Shown: positions 35,284 to 42,549 of the stretch, piece after piece
Numbering within the stretch: position 1 is the stretch's first letter
Layout: every line of letters starts with the position of its first letter
DNA from: Natrarchaeobius chitinivorans
GTDB lineage: Archaea > Halobacteriota > Halobacteria > Halobacteriales > Natrialbaceae
NCBI RefSeq assembly: GCF_003841505.1
Contig: NZ_REGA01000010.1
Location: 62,001 to 126,000 of the forward strand
Length of the DNA stretch: 64,000 nucleotides
Direction of reading: 5' to 3'
Notes under the pieces: generated by a model
Told to the model about the DNA's origin: nothing
Seen by the model: the letters and a program-made list of their open reading frames with translations, nothing else
Database searches by the model: none
Made by a program: the position numbers and the translations under genes

Positions 35284-36501
35284 ATGAATATCGCCGACAT
35301 CATCTCGACGGAGTACGTCGAATTTCCACCGGATGCGACCGTCTCGAAGCTCGTCGGAACGTTTGCCGATTCCGACGTCGACGGCGTCGTGGTGCGAGGG
35401 ACGGAGTTCGAGGGAGTCGTTACCCGCCGACAACTCGCCACGTCACACCGCCAGCCTAACGAAAAACTCGGCTCGCTGGTCTGGCACGTGCCTCGGTTGG
35501 CTCCCGACGAGGACGTTCGCAAGGTCGCACAGCTCATGATCGACAGCAGCTCCCGGCTGCTCCCGGTCTTCGAAGACGGCGAACTCGCGGGCGTCGTCAC
35601 GGTCGACGATATCCTCGAGGCGGTCATCCCGTATCTCGACGCGGCGACCGTGCGCGAAGCCCACTCGCCGGACCTTCTCACGCTCGAGCCGACGTCGTCG
35701 GTCGGGGAGGCGCTGCACGTCTTTCGTGAGAACCGGATCACCCACCTACCAGTCGTCGAGAACGACACCGCTGTCGGCGTCCTCAGTCTGTACGACGTGA
35801 CCGACCTGACGGTCCGTGCCGAAGTTCGGAGCCAGGGTGGGGACGCGGGTGGCGTCGATCCGTTCGGGGGTGAAATTTCGTCTTCCACCGCCCGCGCACG
35901 ACGTGGCGGGTTCGGTGCTCGCGAGGGTGAACTCGCGCGTATGCTCGATCTCCCGATCCGCGACGTTATGACCACGCCTGTTCGCACCGTGGCCCCCTCC
36001 GAGACGCTCGACGTGGCCGTCGAAACGATGTTCGAGGCGGACGCGTCGTCGCTCGTCGTCACGGAAAACGGCTCGCCACACGGGATCGTGACCAAAACCG
36101 ACGTCCTCGAGTCGCTCACCTGGGAGGCAGGTGGCAATCGCGGCGTCCAGATCTACGGCACCGACCTGATCGAGGACGTAAGCTACGACGAAATCGTCTC
36201 GATGGTCGAAGGGTTCGACGACAAGGACCACGGCATGAGCGTGCTGGACGCGAAAGTCCACCTCCACGAGCACGACGAGAAACGGCGGGGGACGCCGCTT
36301 TTGCTCGTCCGGATCAGACTCTACACGGATCGGGGGCTGTACATCGCCTCGGGAGAGGGATTCGGTGCACGACAGGCACTCTCCGAGGCCCGAGACGTGC
36401 TGGAACGCCAGATTCGCGACCGCAAAACGTACGGGCGGAGCAAGAAGCCGCCGAGCGAGGAGTTCTGGGAGAAACGGTTCGGGTGGCTCCTCGAGGAGTA
36501 A
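35284..36501 (+). CDS. Four-CBS-domain protein with a C-terminal HPF/S30AE-like domain
   Basis: 405 residues, cytoplasmic. CBS repeats at about 1-60, 65-122, 126-180 and 225-285 (each with the pattern G-V-V-T-x-x-D or GVLSLYDV); these bind adenine nucleotides. A Gly/Arg-rich linker at about 185-220 splits the pairs. From about 315 to 385 the sequence (KVHLHEHDEK, LLLVRIRLYTDRG, ARQALSEARDVLERQIRDRK) has the beta-alpha pattern of ribosome-hibernation factors of the HPF/RaiA (S30AE) family. A nucleotide-sensing ribosome-silencing role is therefore plausible. The domain boundaries are approximate; the HPF match is by eye. Confidence 0.82.
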   Translation: MNIADIISTEYVEFPPDATVSKLVGTFADSDVDGVVVRGTEFEGVVTRRQLATSHRQPNEKLGSLVWHVPRLAPDEDVRKVAQLMIDSSSRLLPVFEDGELAGVVTVDDILEAVIPYLDAATVREAHSPDLLTLEPTSSVGEALHVFRENRITHLPVVENDTAVGVLSLYDVTDLTVRAEVRSQGGDAGGVDPFGGEISSSTARARRGGFGAREGELARMLDLPIRDVMTTPVRTVAPSETLDVAVETMFEADASSLVVTENGSPHGIVTKTDVLESLTWEAGGNRGVQIYGTDLIEDVSYDEIVSMVEGFDDKDHGMSVLDAKVHLHEHDEKRRGTPLLLVRIRLYTDRGLYIASGEGFGARQALSEARDVLERQIRDRKTYGRSKKPPSEEFWEKRFGWLLEE

Positions 36502-36680
36502 TACTGTCGGACAGGACGGTGTGCCGATCGGTCGCTCTCCTGTGGCCGTCTCCGGTGGCGACGGCCGCGAATTCGCGACCGACGTCTCATTGACTTCTCG
36601 TCGGCAGTATAAGCGCCGCTTACGAGTTTTTCGTCGGTTCTCATCGCCGAGACGTCGTCCCGGAGTGCTGGATTTACCCT

Positions 36681-36690
36681 GAATTATTTA
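36681..36690 (+). promoter_or_regulatory. TATA-like box of a universal stress gene
   Basis: GAATTATTTA, centred 29 bases before the ATG at 36715. A leaderless transcript is expected. Confidence 0.55.
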
Positions 36691-36714
36691 TCTGCGTTAG
36701 CACAACCCATAGCT

Positions 36715-37116
36715 ATGGCCGACATCCTGCTGGCTGTCGATACAGACGAAACGCGCGCCACCCGCCAGGTCGAGACGATACTGGATCTCTCGTTCGACTC
36801 CCCAGCGGTTACGATCTTACACACCTTCACGGAAAACCCGTCCGGGGCATCGGTAAACCAGGTCAAATCCGCGCGCCTGGTCGAAAGCCGACTCGAGGAA
36901 GCTGGAATCGACGTCACCCTCGCCGAGCAAAGTGGTGATCCGGCCGAGCAGATCATCGCGTTCGCCAGGGAAAACGAGATGGACGCGATCTGTCTGGCCG
37001 GCCGGAAACGATCTCCGGCGGGGAAAGCGTTGTTCGGGAGCGTTACACAGGAGGTCATTTTGAACACCGATCTCCCCGTGTTGATCGCTGGGAAAAATCA
37101 GTCCGAGCAGCTGTAG
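36715..37116 (+). CDS. Universal stress protein, UspA family
   Basis: 133 residues. Starts MADILLAVDTDETRA. The ATP loop is degenerate: LAGRKRSPAGKALFGSVTQEV replaces the consensus G-x-x-G run, so nucleotide binding may differ. A clear TATA box lies 29 bases upstream. It precedes the EamA-like gene by 137 bases on the same strand. Confidence 0.88.
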   Translation: MADILLAVDTDETRATRQVETILDLSFDSPAVTILHTFTENPSGASVNQVKSARLVESRLEEAGIDVTLAEQSGDPAEQIIAFARENEMDAICLAGRKRSPAGKALFGSVTQEVILNTDLPVLIAGKNQSEQL

Positions 37117-37253
37117 GTCGTGCTCTCGCTTCCACCCCTGGGAGAGGATTGGTCTGGCTCATGGACTCTCGAGTGCGAGCGGGGAGAACCGCTTCAACGA
37201 GTACTGTCCCGGTAGCAGAAACACTTTGGGATGGGGCCGAATATTCGCCACGA

Positions 37254-37679
37254 ATGGATGGCATCGAACTCGATTCGGCCGTTCTCTTCGGACTGATCAC
37301 GATGGTGTCGTGGGGACTCTGGGTCGTCGTTGGTAATGCGGCGTCGGAGTCTATCGACCCGCGAACTGCCGCTGCCATCTCGTATCTCGTCGCTGCACCT
37401 CTCGCTGTCGTATACGTCGTCGTCTCCGACGCATCCCTTGCCGTAACTGCGAGAGGGGGTATGCTCGCCGCCCTGGCCGGCCTGTTCACTGCCGTCGGCT
37501 TCATCGCAACGTACGCAGGCCTCTCCGTGGGGTCGACGACAACCGTTTCGACGATCGGTGCGATGTACTTCGTCGTTGCAGCGGTCACTGGGGCGATCAT
37601 CTTCGGAGACGACTTGACAGCGATAGACGTCGCCGGGATCGCGTTTGCGGCCATCGGCGTTGCCCTGATCGCCCGGTGA
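37254..37679 (+). CDS. EamA/DMT-type half-transporter membrane protein
   Basis: 141 residues from MDGIELDSAV with five hydrophobic segments. The pattern (ESIDPRTAAAISYLVAAPL, then GLSVGSTTTVSTIGAMYFVVAAVTGAIIFGDDL and a last helix GIAFAAIGVALIAR) is one EamA repeat of the drug/metabolite transporter superfamily. Full members have two repeats, so this single-repeat protein should work as a dimer, like small multidrug-resistance-type proteins. The in-frame extension to 37149 is hydrophilic and has no family similarity. Substrate unknown. Confidence 0.82.
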   Translation: MDGIELDSAVLFGLITMVSWGLWVVVGNAASESIDPRTAAAISYLVAAPLAVVYVVVSDASLAVTARGGMLAALAGLFTAVGFIATYAGLSVGSTTTVSTIGAMYFVVAAVTGAIIFGDDLTAIDVAGIAFAAIGVALIAR

Positions 37680-37720
37680 CTTCCGCGTTCGCGTCCGATC
37701 CGAACGAACTCGACACATCG

Positions 37721-38596
37721 TTATCGTGAGGCGTTAACGGTGAGAACCGGTCGCTCTGCAGCCCGGAGGACCCTGACCGTCGTGCTCCCGAGGAGCCGGT
37801 CGTCCGTCTCGCCGTGACCCCGGGTTCCCATCGCGAGCAAGTCCGCGTCGACGCGGTCGGCGTACGCGAGCAACTCGTCCGTCGGCGTCCCCCGCCGGAT
37901 TCCCGTGCGGACAGTGATCCCGAGGTCGTTCGCTTCGGCTTCGATCGCCTGGACGGCCGCGTTTCCCCCCTCCTCGAGTAATCCGATGATGCTTCGTGGC
38001 GCGTCCTCGAGGTCGGATATCGTTCGATCGACCACGTAGACGACGTCGACGGAGGCGTCGACGAACGCGGCGAACTCGAGGGCGACCGCGGCTGCCCGTT
38101 CGGCCGCGTCGCTACCGTCGGTGGGGATCACGATGCGGTCGATCGAAACGTCGTCGACGTCGGTCACTGCGTCGCTCGTTCGGACCGTCACGACGGGGAC
38201 GGGGGCGTACGCGAGGGTTCGCTCCGCCGTCGATCCGAGCCGGGACCTGGCAGTCTGGCCCCGAGTCCCCATGACGATCAGATCGACGTCACTCTCGTCA
38301 GCGTATCCGACGATTTCTCGGTAGACGACTCCTTCGCGGAGGGTTTCGACGACGTCGACGTCGGCGTCGTCAGCGACGTCTGTGACCGTCCCGATCGCTT
38401 GCCGGCCGAGCTGTTCGGTGTACCGATGAACCGCGTCACGTTGCTGTTCGTCGACGTTCACCAGGTCGTCTTCCGGGTGAATAACTGATAGGGCGTGGAT
38501 AGTTCCGTCCGCGATGCGGGCCAACGCAACTGCGTGGGCGATTGCGCCCTCACCTTCGGGGCTTCCATCCACCGGTGTGAGAATCGTCTCGAACAT
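37721..38596 (-). CDS. Tandem universal stress protein (two UspA domains)
   Basis: 291 residues from MFETILTPVDGS. Domain 1 covers about 1-140 with the loop GTRGQTARSRLGSTAERT. Domain 2 covers about 147-291 with GTRGHGETDDRLLGSTTVRV. Both keep the ATP-binding loop, so the protein resembles a covalent Usp dimer. It converges on the EamA-like gene with 41 bases between stops. Confidence 0.92.
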   Translation of the reverse strand: MFETILTPVDGSPEGEGAIAHAVALARIADGTIHALSVIHPEDDLVNVDEQQRDAVHRYTEQLGRQAIGTVTDVADDADVDVVETLREGVVYREIVGYADESDVDLIVMGTRGQTARSRLGSTAERTLAYAPVPVVTVRTSDAVTDVDDVSIDRIVIPTDGSDAAERAAAVALEFAAFVDASVDVVYVVDRTISDLEDAPRSIIGLLEEGGNAAVQAIEAEANDLGITVRTGIRRGTPTDELLAYADRVDADLLAMGTRGHGETDDRLLGSTTVRVLRAAERPVLTVNASR

Positions 38597-38688
38597 CGTG
38601 GTCGGGTACCACGTCAACAGTCAAGTAACTGCCACCCGTTCGAGATCGTTTTCGATCGACTTCCCTGGTGGTTCTGTCCGGCGAACGG

Positions 38689-39144
38689 TTACTCCGTTTC
38701 GACTCGCGTGTCGCGGATCCGATCCGGAACTTCGTCGATGTGCTCGAGGACGACCTTCAGGAGGGCGTCGTGAACTTCTCTCGTCTCCTCGTCTCGTATC
38801 CCCATCCGCCGAAGCTCCGGTGTCACCGTGATGCCGAGTTGGTCCTCGAGTTCGTCCCACGTCTCCCCACGTGCGTAGAGCGGTTTCTGGCGAACCTCGC
38901 TGTACTCGAACGCCGGTCCCGCGTCCGCGGGGGACGCGGTTTCGTCCGGCTGGGTCTGTTCCCCATTCGACGGCTCCGCCGAGTTGGTCGACGGTGTGGA
39001 GTGATCTGTCGGTTCGTTCGCGGCGGGTTCCGGCGCACTCGAGTCGGCCGTCGTCCCGGACGTGGCTGTTTCCGATACGCCCGAGTCGGTCGTCGTCTCT
39101 CCAGCGCCGCCGCTTTCGAGATCGTCGAACGGGTTGTCGCTCAT
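38689..39144 (-). CDS. Disordered partner protein of the ParA ATPase
   Basis: 151 residues. Residues 1-78 are Ser/Thr/Glu/Pro-rich and surely disordered. Residues 79-151 look folded (FEYSEVRQKPLYARGETWDELEDQLG and a helical C-terminus, HDALLKVVLEHIDEV). The start overlaps the ParA stop by four bases (ATGA), so the two are made together. There is no ParB nuclease/HTH signature. By position it is the ParB-equivalent adaptor of a partition-like module, with the disordered part possibly stimulating ParA. I do not recognise a named family. Confidence 0.78.
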   Translation of the reverse strand: MSDNPFDDLESGGAGETTTDSGVSETATSGTTADSSAPEPAANEPTDHSTPSTNSAEPSNGEQTQPDETASPADAGPAFEYSEVRQKPLYARGETWDELEDQLGITVTPELRRMGIRDEETREVHDALLKVVLEHIDEVPDRIRDTRVETE

Positions 39145-40028
39145 GAAGTCGTCCCCCCGTTGGCGACGATATCCGCCAGTTCCTGGTAACAGGCGATCTG
39201 GTCGTTCTCCGGATCGTAATCCTGCAGTGGCTGATTGTGCTGGAGCGACCGCGAGAGTGCAGACCGGTGACGGATTCCCGGTTTCGGTGGCGTCATCTCG
39301 CCCGCGTCGATTCGATCGAACTCCGTCGCCGAAATCCGGGCGAACTCGGGTACTACCTCCTGGAGTGGCTGGCCGTCGTTTACCTCGTACGTCGCCGTGT
39401 TCAGGTTCTCGAGCAGTTCTCGATCCTCGGTCCGATGGTCGATCCGGTCCGAGAGTTTGTTCGGTATGACGGCGAGCACGTCGACGTCGATGTACTCCCG
39501 TGCCGGCTCGATCAGCCGTTCCATCGTCCGTTTGTAGCCGCCGATTGCACTCGAGCCCGGTTCGAGTGGGATCATCACGTTACCGGTCGCGACGAGTGCG
39601 TTGTTGTTGAGCATTCCCGGATATGCCGGGCAATCGAAGACGACGTACTCGTAGGTCTCTCCGAGCAACGGATCGACGATGTTCGATTTGACCCGCGCCG
39701 ATCCTTGCATCGCGCCCGCGAGGTCCTTCTCGACGTCCTCGAGGGTGTTCGAGGACGGAAGCAGGTCGAACCCGTGGTCGGTTTTCCGGATCAGATCACT
39801 CGGGGTCGCATCCCCGTCGAGGAGAACGTCCCGGAGGTTCAACTCGTCCTGGTACGCGTCCTGGAATCCGAGTCCGTTCGTCGCGTGCCCGTTCGGATCG
39901 AGGTCGGCGAACAGCGTGTCACCGCGCTCGGCGAGTTGGCGCGCGAGGTTCATCGAAGTCGTTGACTTCCCGACACCGCCTTTCAAAATTACCACGCTTA
40001 CGGCCCGTGGTGCGTTCGTCGTTGCCAT
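39141..40028 (-). CDS. parA: ParA/Soj-type partition ATPase
   Basis: 295 residues. The deviant Walker A KGGVGKSTT (about 15-23) has the signature Lys of the ParA/MinD group. LFADLDPNGHATNGL is the Walker A' segment, and YVVFDCPAYPGMLNNNALVA the Walker B. Such ATPases bind DNA as ATP dimers and move or position plasmids, chromosomes or protein cargo. It starts an operon with the disordered partner. Its promoter region carries an array of TAGGTR boxes (40048-40246), an arrangement typical of self-regulated partition operons. Confidence 0.9.
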   Translation of the reverse strand: MATTNAPRAVSVVILKGGVGKSTTSMNLARQLAERGDTLFADLDPNGHATNGLGFQDAYQDELNLRDVLLDGDATPSDLIRKTDHGFDLLPSSNTLEDVEKDLAGAMQGSARVKSNIVDPLLGETYEYVVFDCPAYPGMLNNNALVATGNVMIPLEPGSSAIGGYKRTMERLIEPAREYIDVDVLAVIPNKLSDRIDHRTEDRELLENLNTATYEVNDGQPLQEVVPEFARISATEFDRIDAGEMTPPKPGIRHRSALSRSLQHNQPLQDYDPENDQIACYQELADIVANGGTTS

Positions 40029-40047
40029 TGTGTGGATCCGCCCGCTA

Positions 40048-40303
40048 TACCTAAGGTACCTATTGTCGACGGAGTGTCTCTCGTAGCGGACACTCCGTAC
40101 ATCTGGAGTGTTCTACTTAACTTTACCGTAGGTAGATACAATAGGTAGTTTAGGGGGCTTAGGTAGCTTAGGTGAAATAGCTATTTTCACTACCTAAGGT
40201 TAGATAGGTGGTTCAGGCAGAATAGCTTGTTAAGGTAAGGCACCTATTGCAGGTGTTTGCGGCAGCTCAGATGGTTGAGGCACTAAAAATGGCTCAGGTG
40301 AGC
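40048..40303. repeat. TAGGTR box array upstream of parA (possible centromere and operator)
   Basis: Nine TAGGTA/TAGGTG hexamers: forward at 40129, 40142, 40160, 40169 and 40205; inverted at 40048, 40057, 40191 and 40241. Adjacent palindromes are AGGTACCT (40054-40061), AAATAGCTATTT (40175-40186), GGAGTGTC/GACACTCC (40071-40078 and 40089-40096, with a third half-site at 40105) and GCTCAGGTGAGC (40292-40303). Base composition is far more AT-rich than flanking DNA. About 0.2 hexamers would be expected by chance over 200 bases on both strands in random DNA. Arrays like this are parS/operator sites in plasmid partition systems. Confidence 0.7.
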
Positions 40304-40345
40304 TTCACACCGGTGGTGGCGTCGCTCACATAACTATCGTAGCTG

Positions 40346-40431
40346 CAATAGTAACAACTGAAGCGATTTAGACACCGATCGCCGATCAGCCTGGCGATCG
40401 GGTATGCAGCGACGTTGAGTGGGTACTATAG
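40346..40431. repeat. 86-bp palindromic element, family 1, copy E
   Basis: Starts CAATAGTAACAACTGAAGCG and ends GTTGAGTGGGTACTATAG. The inner hairpin arms ACACCGATCGCC and GGCGATCGGGT are intact. It directly abuts the TAGGTR array of the parA promoter region. Confidence 0.87.
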
Positions 40432-40725
40432 ACGTCGAGCACACCCGATGGAATCGGAGGAGCACGGTTCGGAGCGTACGCGGTTCGGAGCGAGTGAAAC
40501 GAGCGAGAACCGCGGACCGGAAAACGGTGTGAACAGCGACAGTTGTACGCTCCGAGGGGTCTTGCCGTCGGTTGTCCGTTCCCAGCCGCTTCCGGATGAG
40601 GCTGTACGGTCGCCCTCACTCGAGCGGTCTGTTTCGAAACGTGAAGTCGAGTTCGAACCCAACGGACCCCGTCTCGCGAGCGGGACTCGTCTGGGTCCGG
40701 TACGACAGCCCGTATCACCGACTCC
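40432..40725. other. Intergenic region without a supported gene
   Basis: Between family 1 copy E and family 2 copy 5. It has a direct repeat CGGTTCGGAGCG (40465 and 40481, period 16) and inverted arms GCGGTTC (40480-40486) and GAACCGC (40507-40513) around GAGCGAGTGAAACGAGCGA. Reading frames on both strands are long only because of GC bias. No gene is supported. Confidence 0.45.
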
Positions 40726-40814
40726 CGCATCCGGTCTGCTAGCAGTAATTTTCGAAGCGACCGCGGGAACGACACCCGGTCGCTCGGAAAAACAGCGACG
40801 GCGATCCGTATCAG
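40726..40814. repeat. 87-bp palindromic element, family 2, copy 5
   Basis: Right edge GCGATCCGTATCAG is well kept; the left edge (CATCCGGTCTGCTAGCAG) has drifted. The central GCGACCGCGGG / CCCGGTCGC arms pair. The stop codon of the DUF6159-like gene on the minus strand (GAC TGA TACGG) is inside the right edge. Confidence 0.8.
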
Positions 40815-41725
40815 TCGCCCATCCGGGGTGCCGATTTACTGCTCGTTCCCGGTGTGCCAGACTGTTCGGTCCGGCCGCCGAGCGTCTCGAAGTCGAAGTT
40901 GTCGAACTCGTCGGGTGCGTTGCCCTCGACTGCGTAGACGTAGAGGGCGGTCTTTGCGATTCCCCAGATCGTCTGGCTGAGGAGGTACGTGAACACGAAC
41001 GCGCCACCGACGAGGAGGACGGCTAGCAGAATTCCGGGTCCGGGGAACACCGTCGCAATCGGGATCGAAACCACCAGCGCGATTGCGACGAGGCCGATCC
41101 CGATGGCCGTGACGATCAGAGTGATGCCGAATCCAGCTCCGAGCGTCTCACCCCAGGTGTCTTTGAACGTCGCTCCGCTTCGTTTGAACATCGACGTAAC
41201 CGATACGTCCTCGAAGACGATCACCGGCACGATAAAGAACGTCATGATCGACCAGCCGATCGCAAACAGCGTGCCGAGAATCGAAGCGATCGGATTGTCC
41301 GACTCTTCGAGACTTTTGAGAACGACGCTGACGGTGGCTGCGATGATCGACCAGACGAAGATCGGGCCGATCCGGTCGCTTACGGCTTCTAAACACTCGA
41401 GAACGCCCGGTTCGCGACCGTGAAATGCCTCGTTGGCACCGTAGACGAGTGCGGCCGAAAAGTACGTGCTGACAAACGTCGTGATGAAGTAGAGAACGAA
41501 GAGGACAGCGTACTCGAGGCCGGTACCGAGCAGGTTCGCGATTAGCAGCGGGAAGAAAAAGAAGACGAAAAAGCCGATGCTCGCAATCCCTGCGAGCAGC
41601 GGGAAGAGCATGAGCCATGGGTGATGTCTGATGACACTGATGCTGTCTTTCGTCAACGTCCATCCGGTCTTGAGGCGGTCGAAGAAGCCGATTCGCCCGC
41701 GGCCGGTGTTTGAGCCGAGTGACAT
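40811..41725 (-). CDS. DUF6159-like multi-helix membrane protein
   Basis: 304 residues. Cytoplasmic N-terminus with FDRLKTGWTLTKDSISVIRHHP, then six membrane helices (about 36-60, 66-92, 118-135, 145-170, 195-225, 230-258) and a short polar tail. The N-terminal motif and helix layout are those of the DUF6159 family, whose function is unknown. A strong AT-rich promoter lies directly upstream. The last codon and stop (GAC TGA) are within a family 2 repeat. Confidence 0.75.
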   Translation of the reverse strand: MSLGSNTGRGRIGFFDRLKTGWTLTKDSISVIRHHPWLMLFPLLAGIASIGFFVFFFFPLLIANLLGTGLEYAVLFVLYFITTFVSTYFSAALVYGANEAFHGREPGVLECLEAVSDRIGPIFVWSIIAATVSVVLKSLEESDNPIASILGTLFAIGWSIMTFFIVPVIVFEDVSVTSMFKRSGATFKDTWGETLGAGFGITLIVTAIGIGLVAIALVVSIPIATVFPGPGILLAVLLVGGAFVFTYLLSQTIWGIAKTALYVYAVEGNAPDEFDNFDFETLGGRTEQSGTPGTSSKSAPRMGD

Positions 41726-41740
41726 ATACCGCTACCAGGA

Positions 41741-41756
41741 TATAATATTTTTTAAC
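41741..41756 (-). promoter_or_regulatory. AT-rich TATA region of the DUF6159-like gene
   Basis: Minus strand reads GGTTAAAAAATATTATATCC, centred about 23-25 bases before the ATG at 41725. It is the only strong AT block near this gene. Confidence 0.5.
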
Positions 41757-42549
41757 CTTTTCTCTTTGCTTGTACCTCTTTCGACAGCTGTATTCGCCTC
41801 TGCTTAGCCGAATCACCAGTTGTTGTATCCACAATTGTCACTTCTAAATATGGTATATTAATTTGCCAGAAATGGCGAGTGGTACGAACAGTGTCCGATC
41901 GGGGCGGGAAACACTGCCTGCTGTAGGCCGTCGGTCAGATCCCGTAGGGATTGTGAGAACGAACTGGGAGTACGACTGCAGCCGGTTACGGTTCTGTCGG
42001 TACCGTGTATCGAGCGTCTCTACAGAGGTACAGCGAGAGTTCCTCGGGGTCGTTCGGAAGATCTTCGATCTTCCATGATGACGAGACGCCTGCGGCGTCT
42101 CGAACCACTTGACCCCGAGGTACTTCACACGGCTTGTCCTCGACGAACGCTCCGATACGTCTATCCGTCACAATCGACTGAAAGTCGACGAAAAACGGGG
42201 GTAAGTGGCGAAAAGCGACGAGTGAGCGACGGAATCTGTCGATATCACGCGACGATGGGAACCGACGGTACCTGCTGGATCGCTTCTCTGAAGTCCCCGG
42301 ATGAACTACCCCTACCCTACTCGCTCCCTTCGCTTGCCCCTTGAGGAAGGGACGTAGCGCCTGGCCCCAGCAAAAGACACCGTCTGATTGCTGGGATCGG
42401 TACGAGTCGACGGCCAGTATCTGTTTAATTCATCAAAAATACGAGCGCTTTGATTCCCTCTCTGTGGTTCGATAGTACTGAAGAGGAAGAGTCCGTCGTC
42501 CGATCGATCGTCGTTTCATCTCCACCGACGCAGACGGGGAGTCGCGACC
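41757..42549. other. Intergenic region with a nested stem structure, possible mobile-element remnant
   Basis: About 790 bases. It holds the three-stem structure at 42042-42120. Plus-strand text before it (SGTNSVRSGRETLPAVGRRS, 41878-41937) faintly recalls the low-complexity ends of haloarchaeal TnpB proteins, but there is no usable gene. A GC-rich palindromic-looking block follows at about 42300-42360 (CTCGCTCCCTTCGCTTGCCC). No intact gene is supported. Confidence 0.4.
42042..42120. other. Nested three-stem (cloverleaf-like) inverted-repeat structure
   Basis: An outer stem of 10 perfect pairs (CCTCGGGGTC 42042-42051 with GACCCCGAGG 42111-42120) encloses two perfect hairpins: GGAAGATC/GATCTTCC (42056-42063 and 42067-42074, loop TTC) and CGAGACGCC/GGCGTCTCG (42082-42090 and 42094-42102, loop TGC). 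TACTTCAC follows directly. All 27 stem pairs are Watson-Crick. It could be an orphan IS200/IS605-type right end or a structured RNA; strand is not determined. Confidence 0.6.

Noticed and set aside
4604-40431. Family 1 repeats as a CRISPR-like array
   Set aside because: Copies are kilobases apart, fully palindromic and have no regular spacers or cas genes.
41863-42078. Possible tnpB gene fragment next to the three-stem structure
   Set aside because: Only a faint resemblance to TnpB C-terminal tails. No zinc-finger or RuvC motif is visible, so I do not annotate a transposase.
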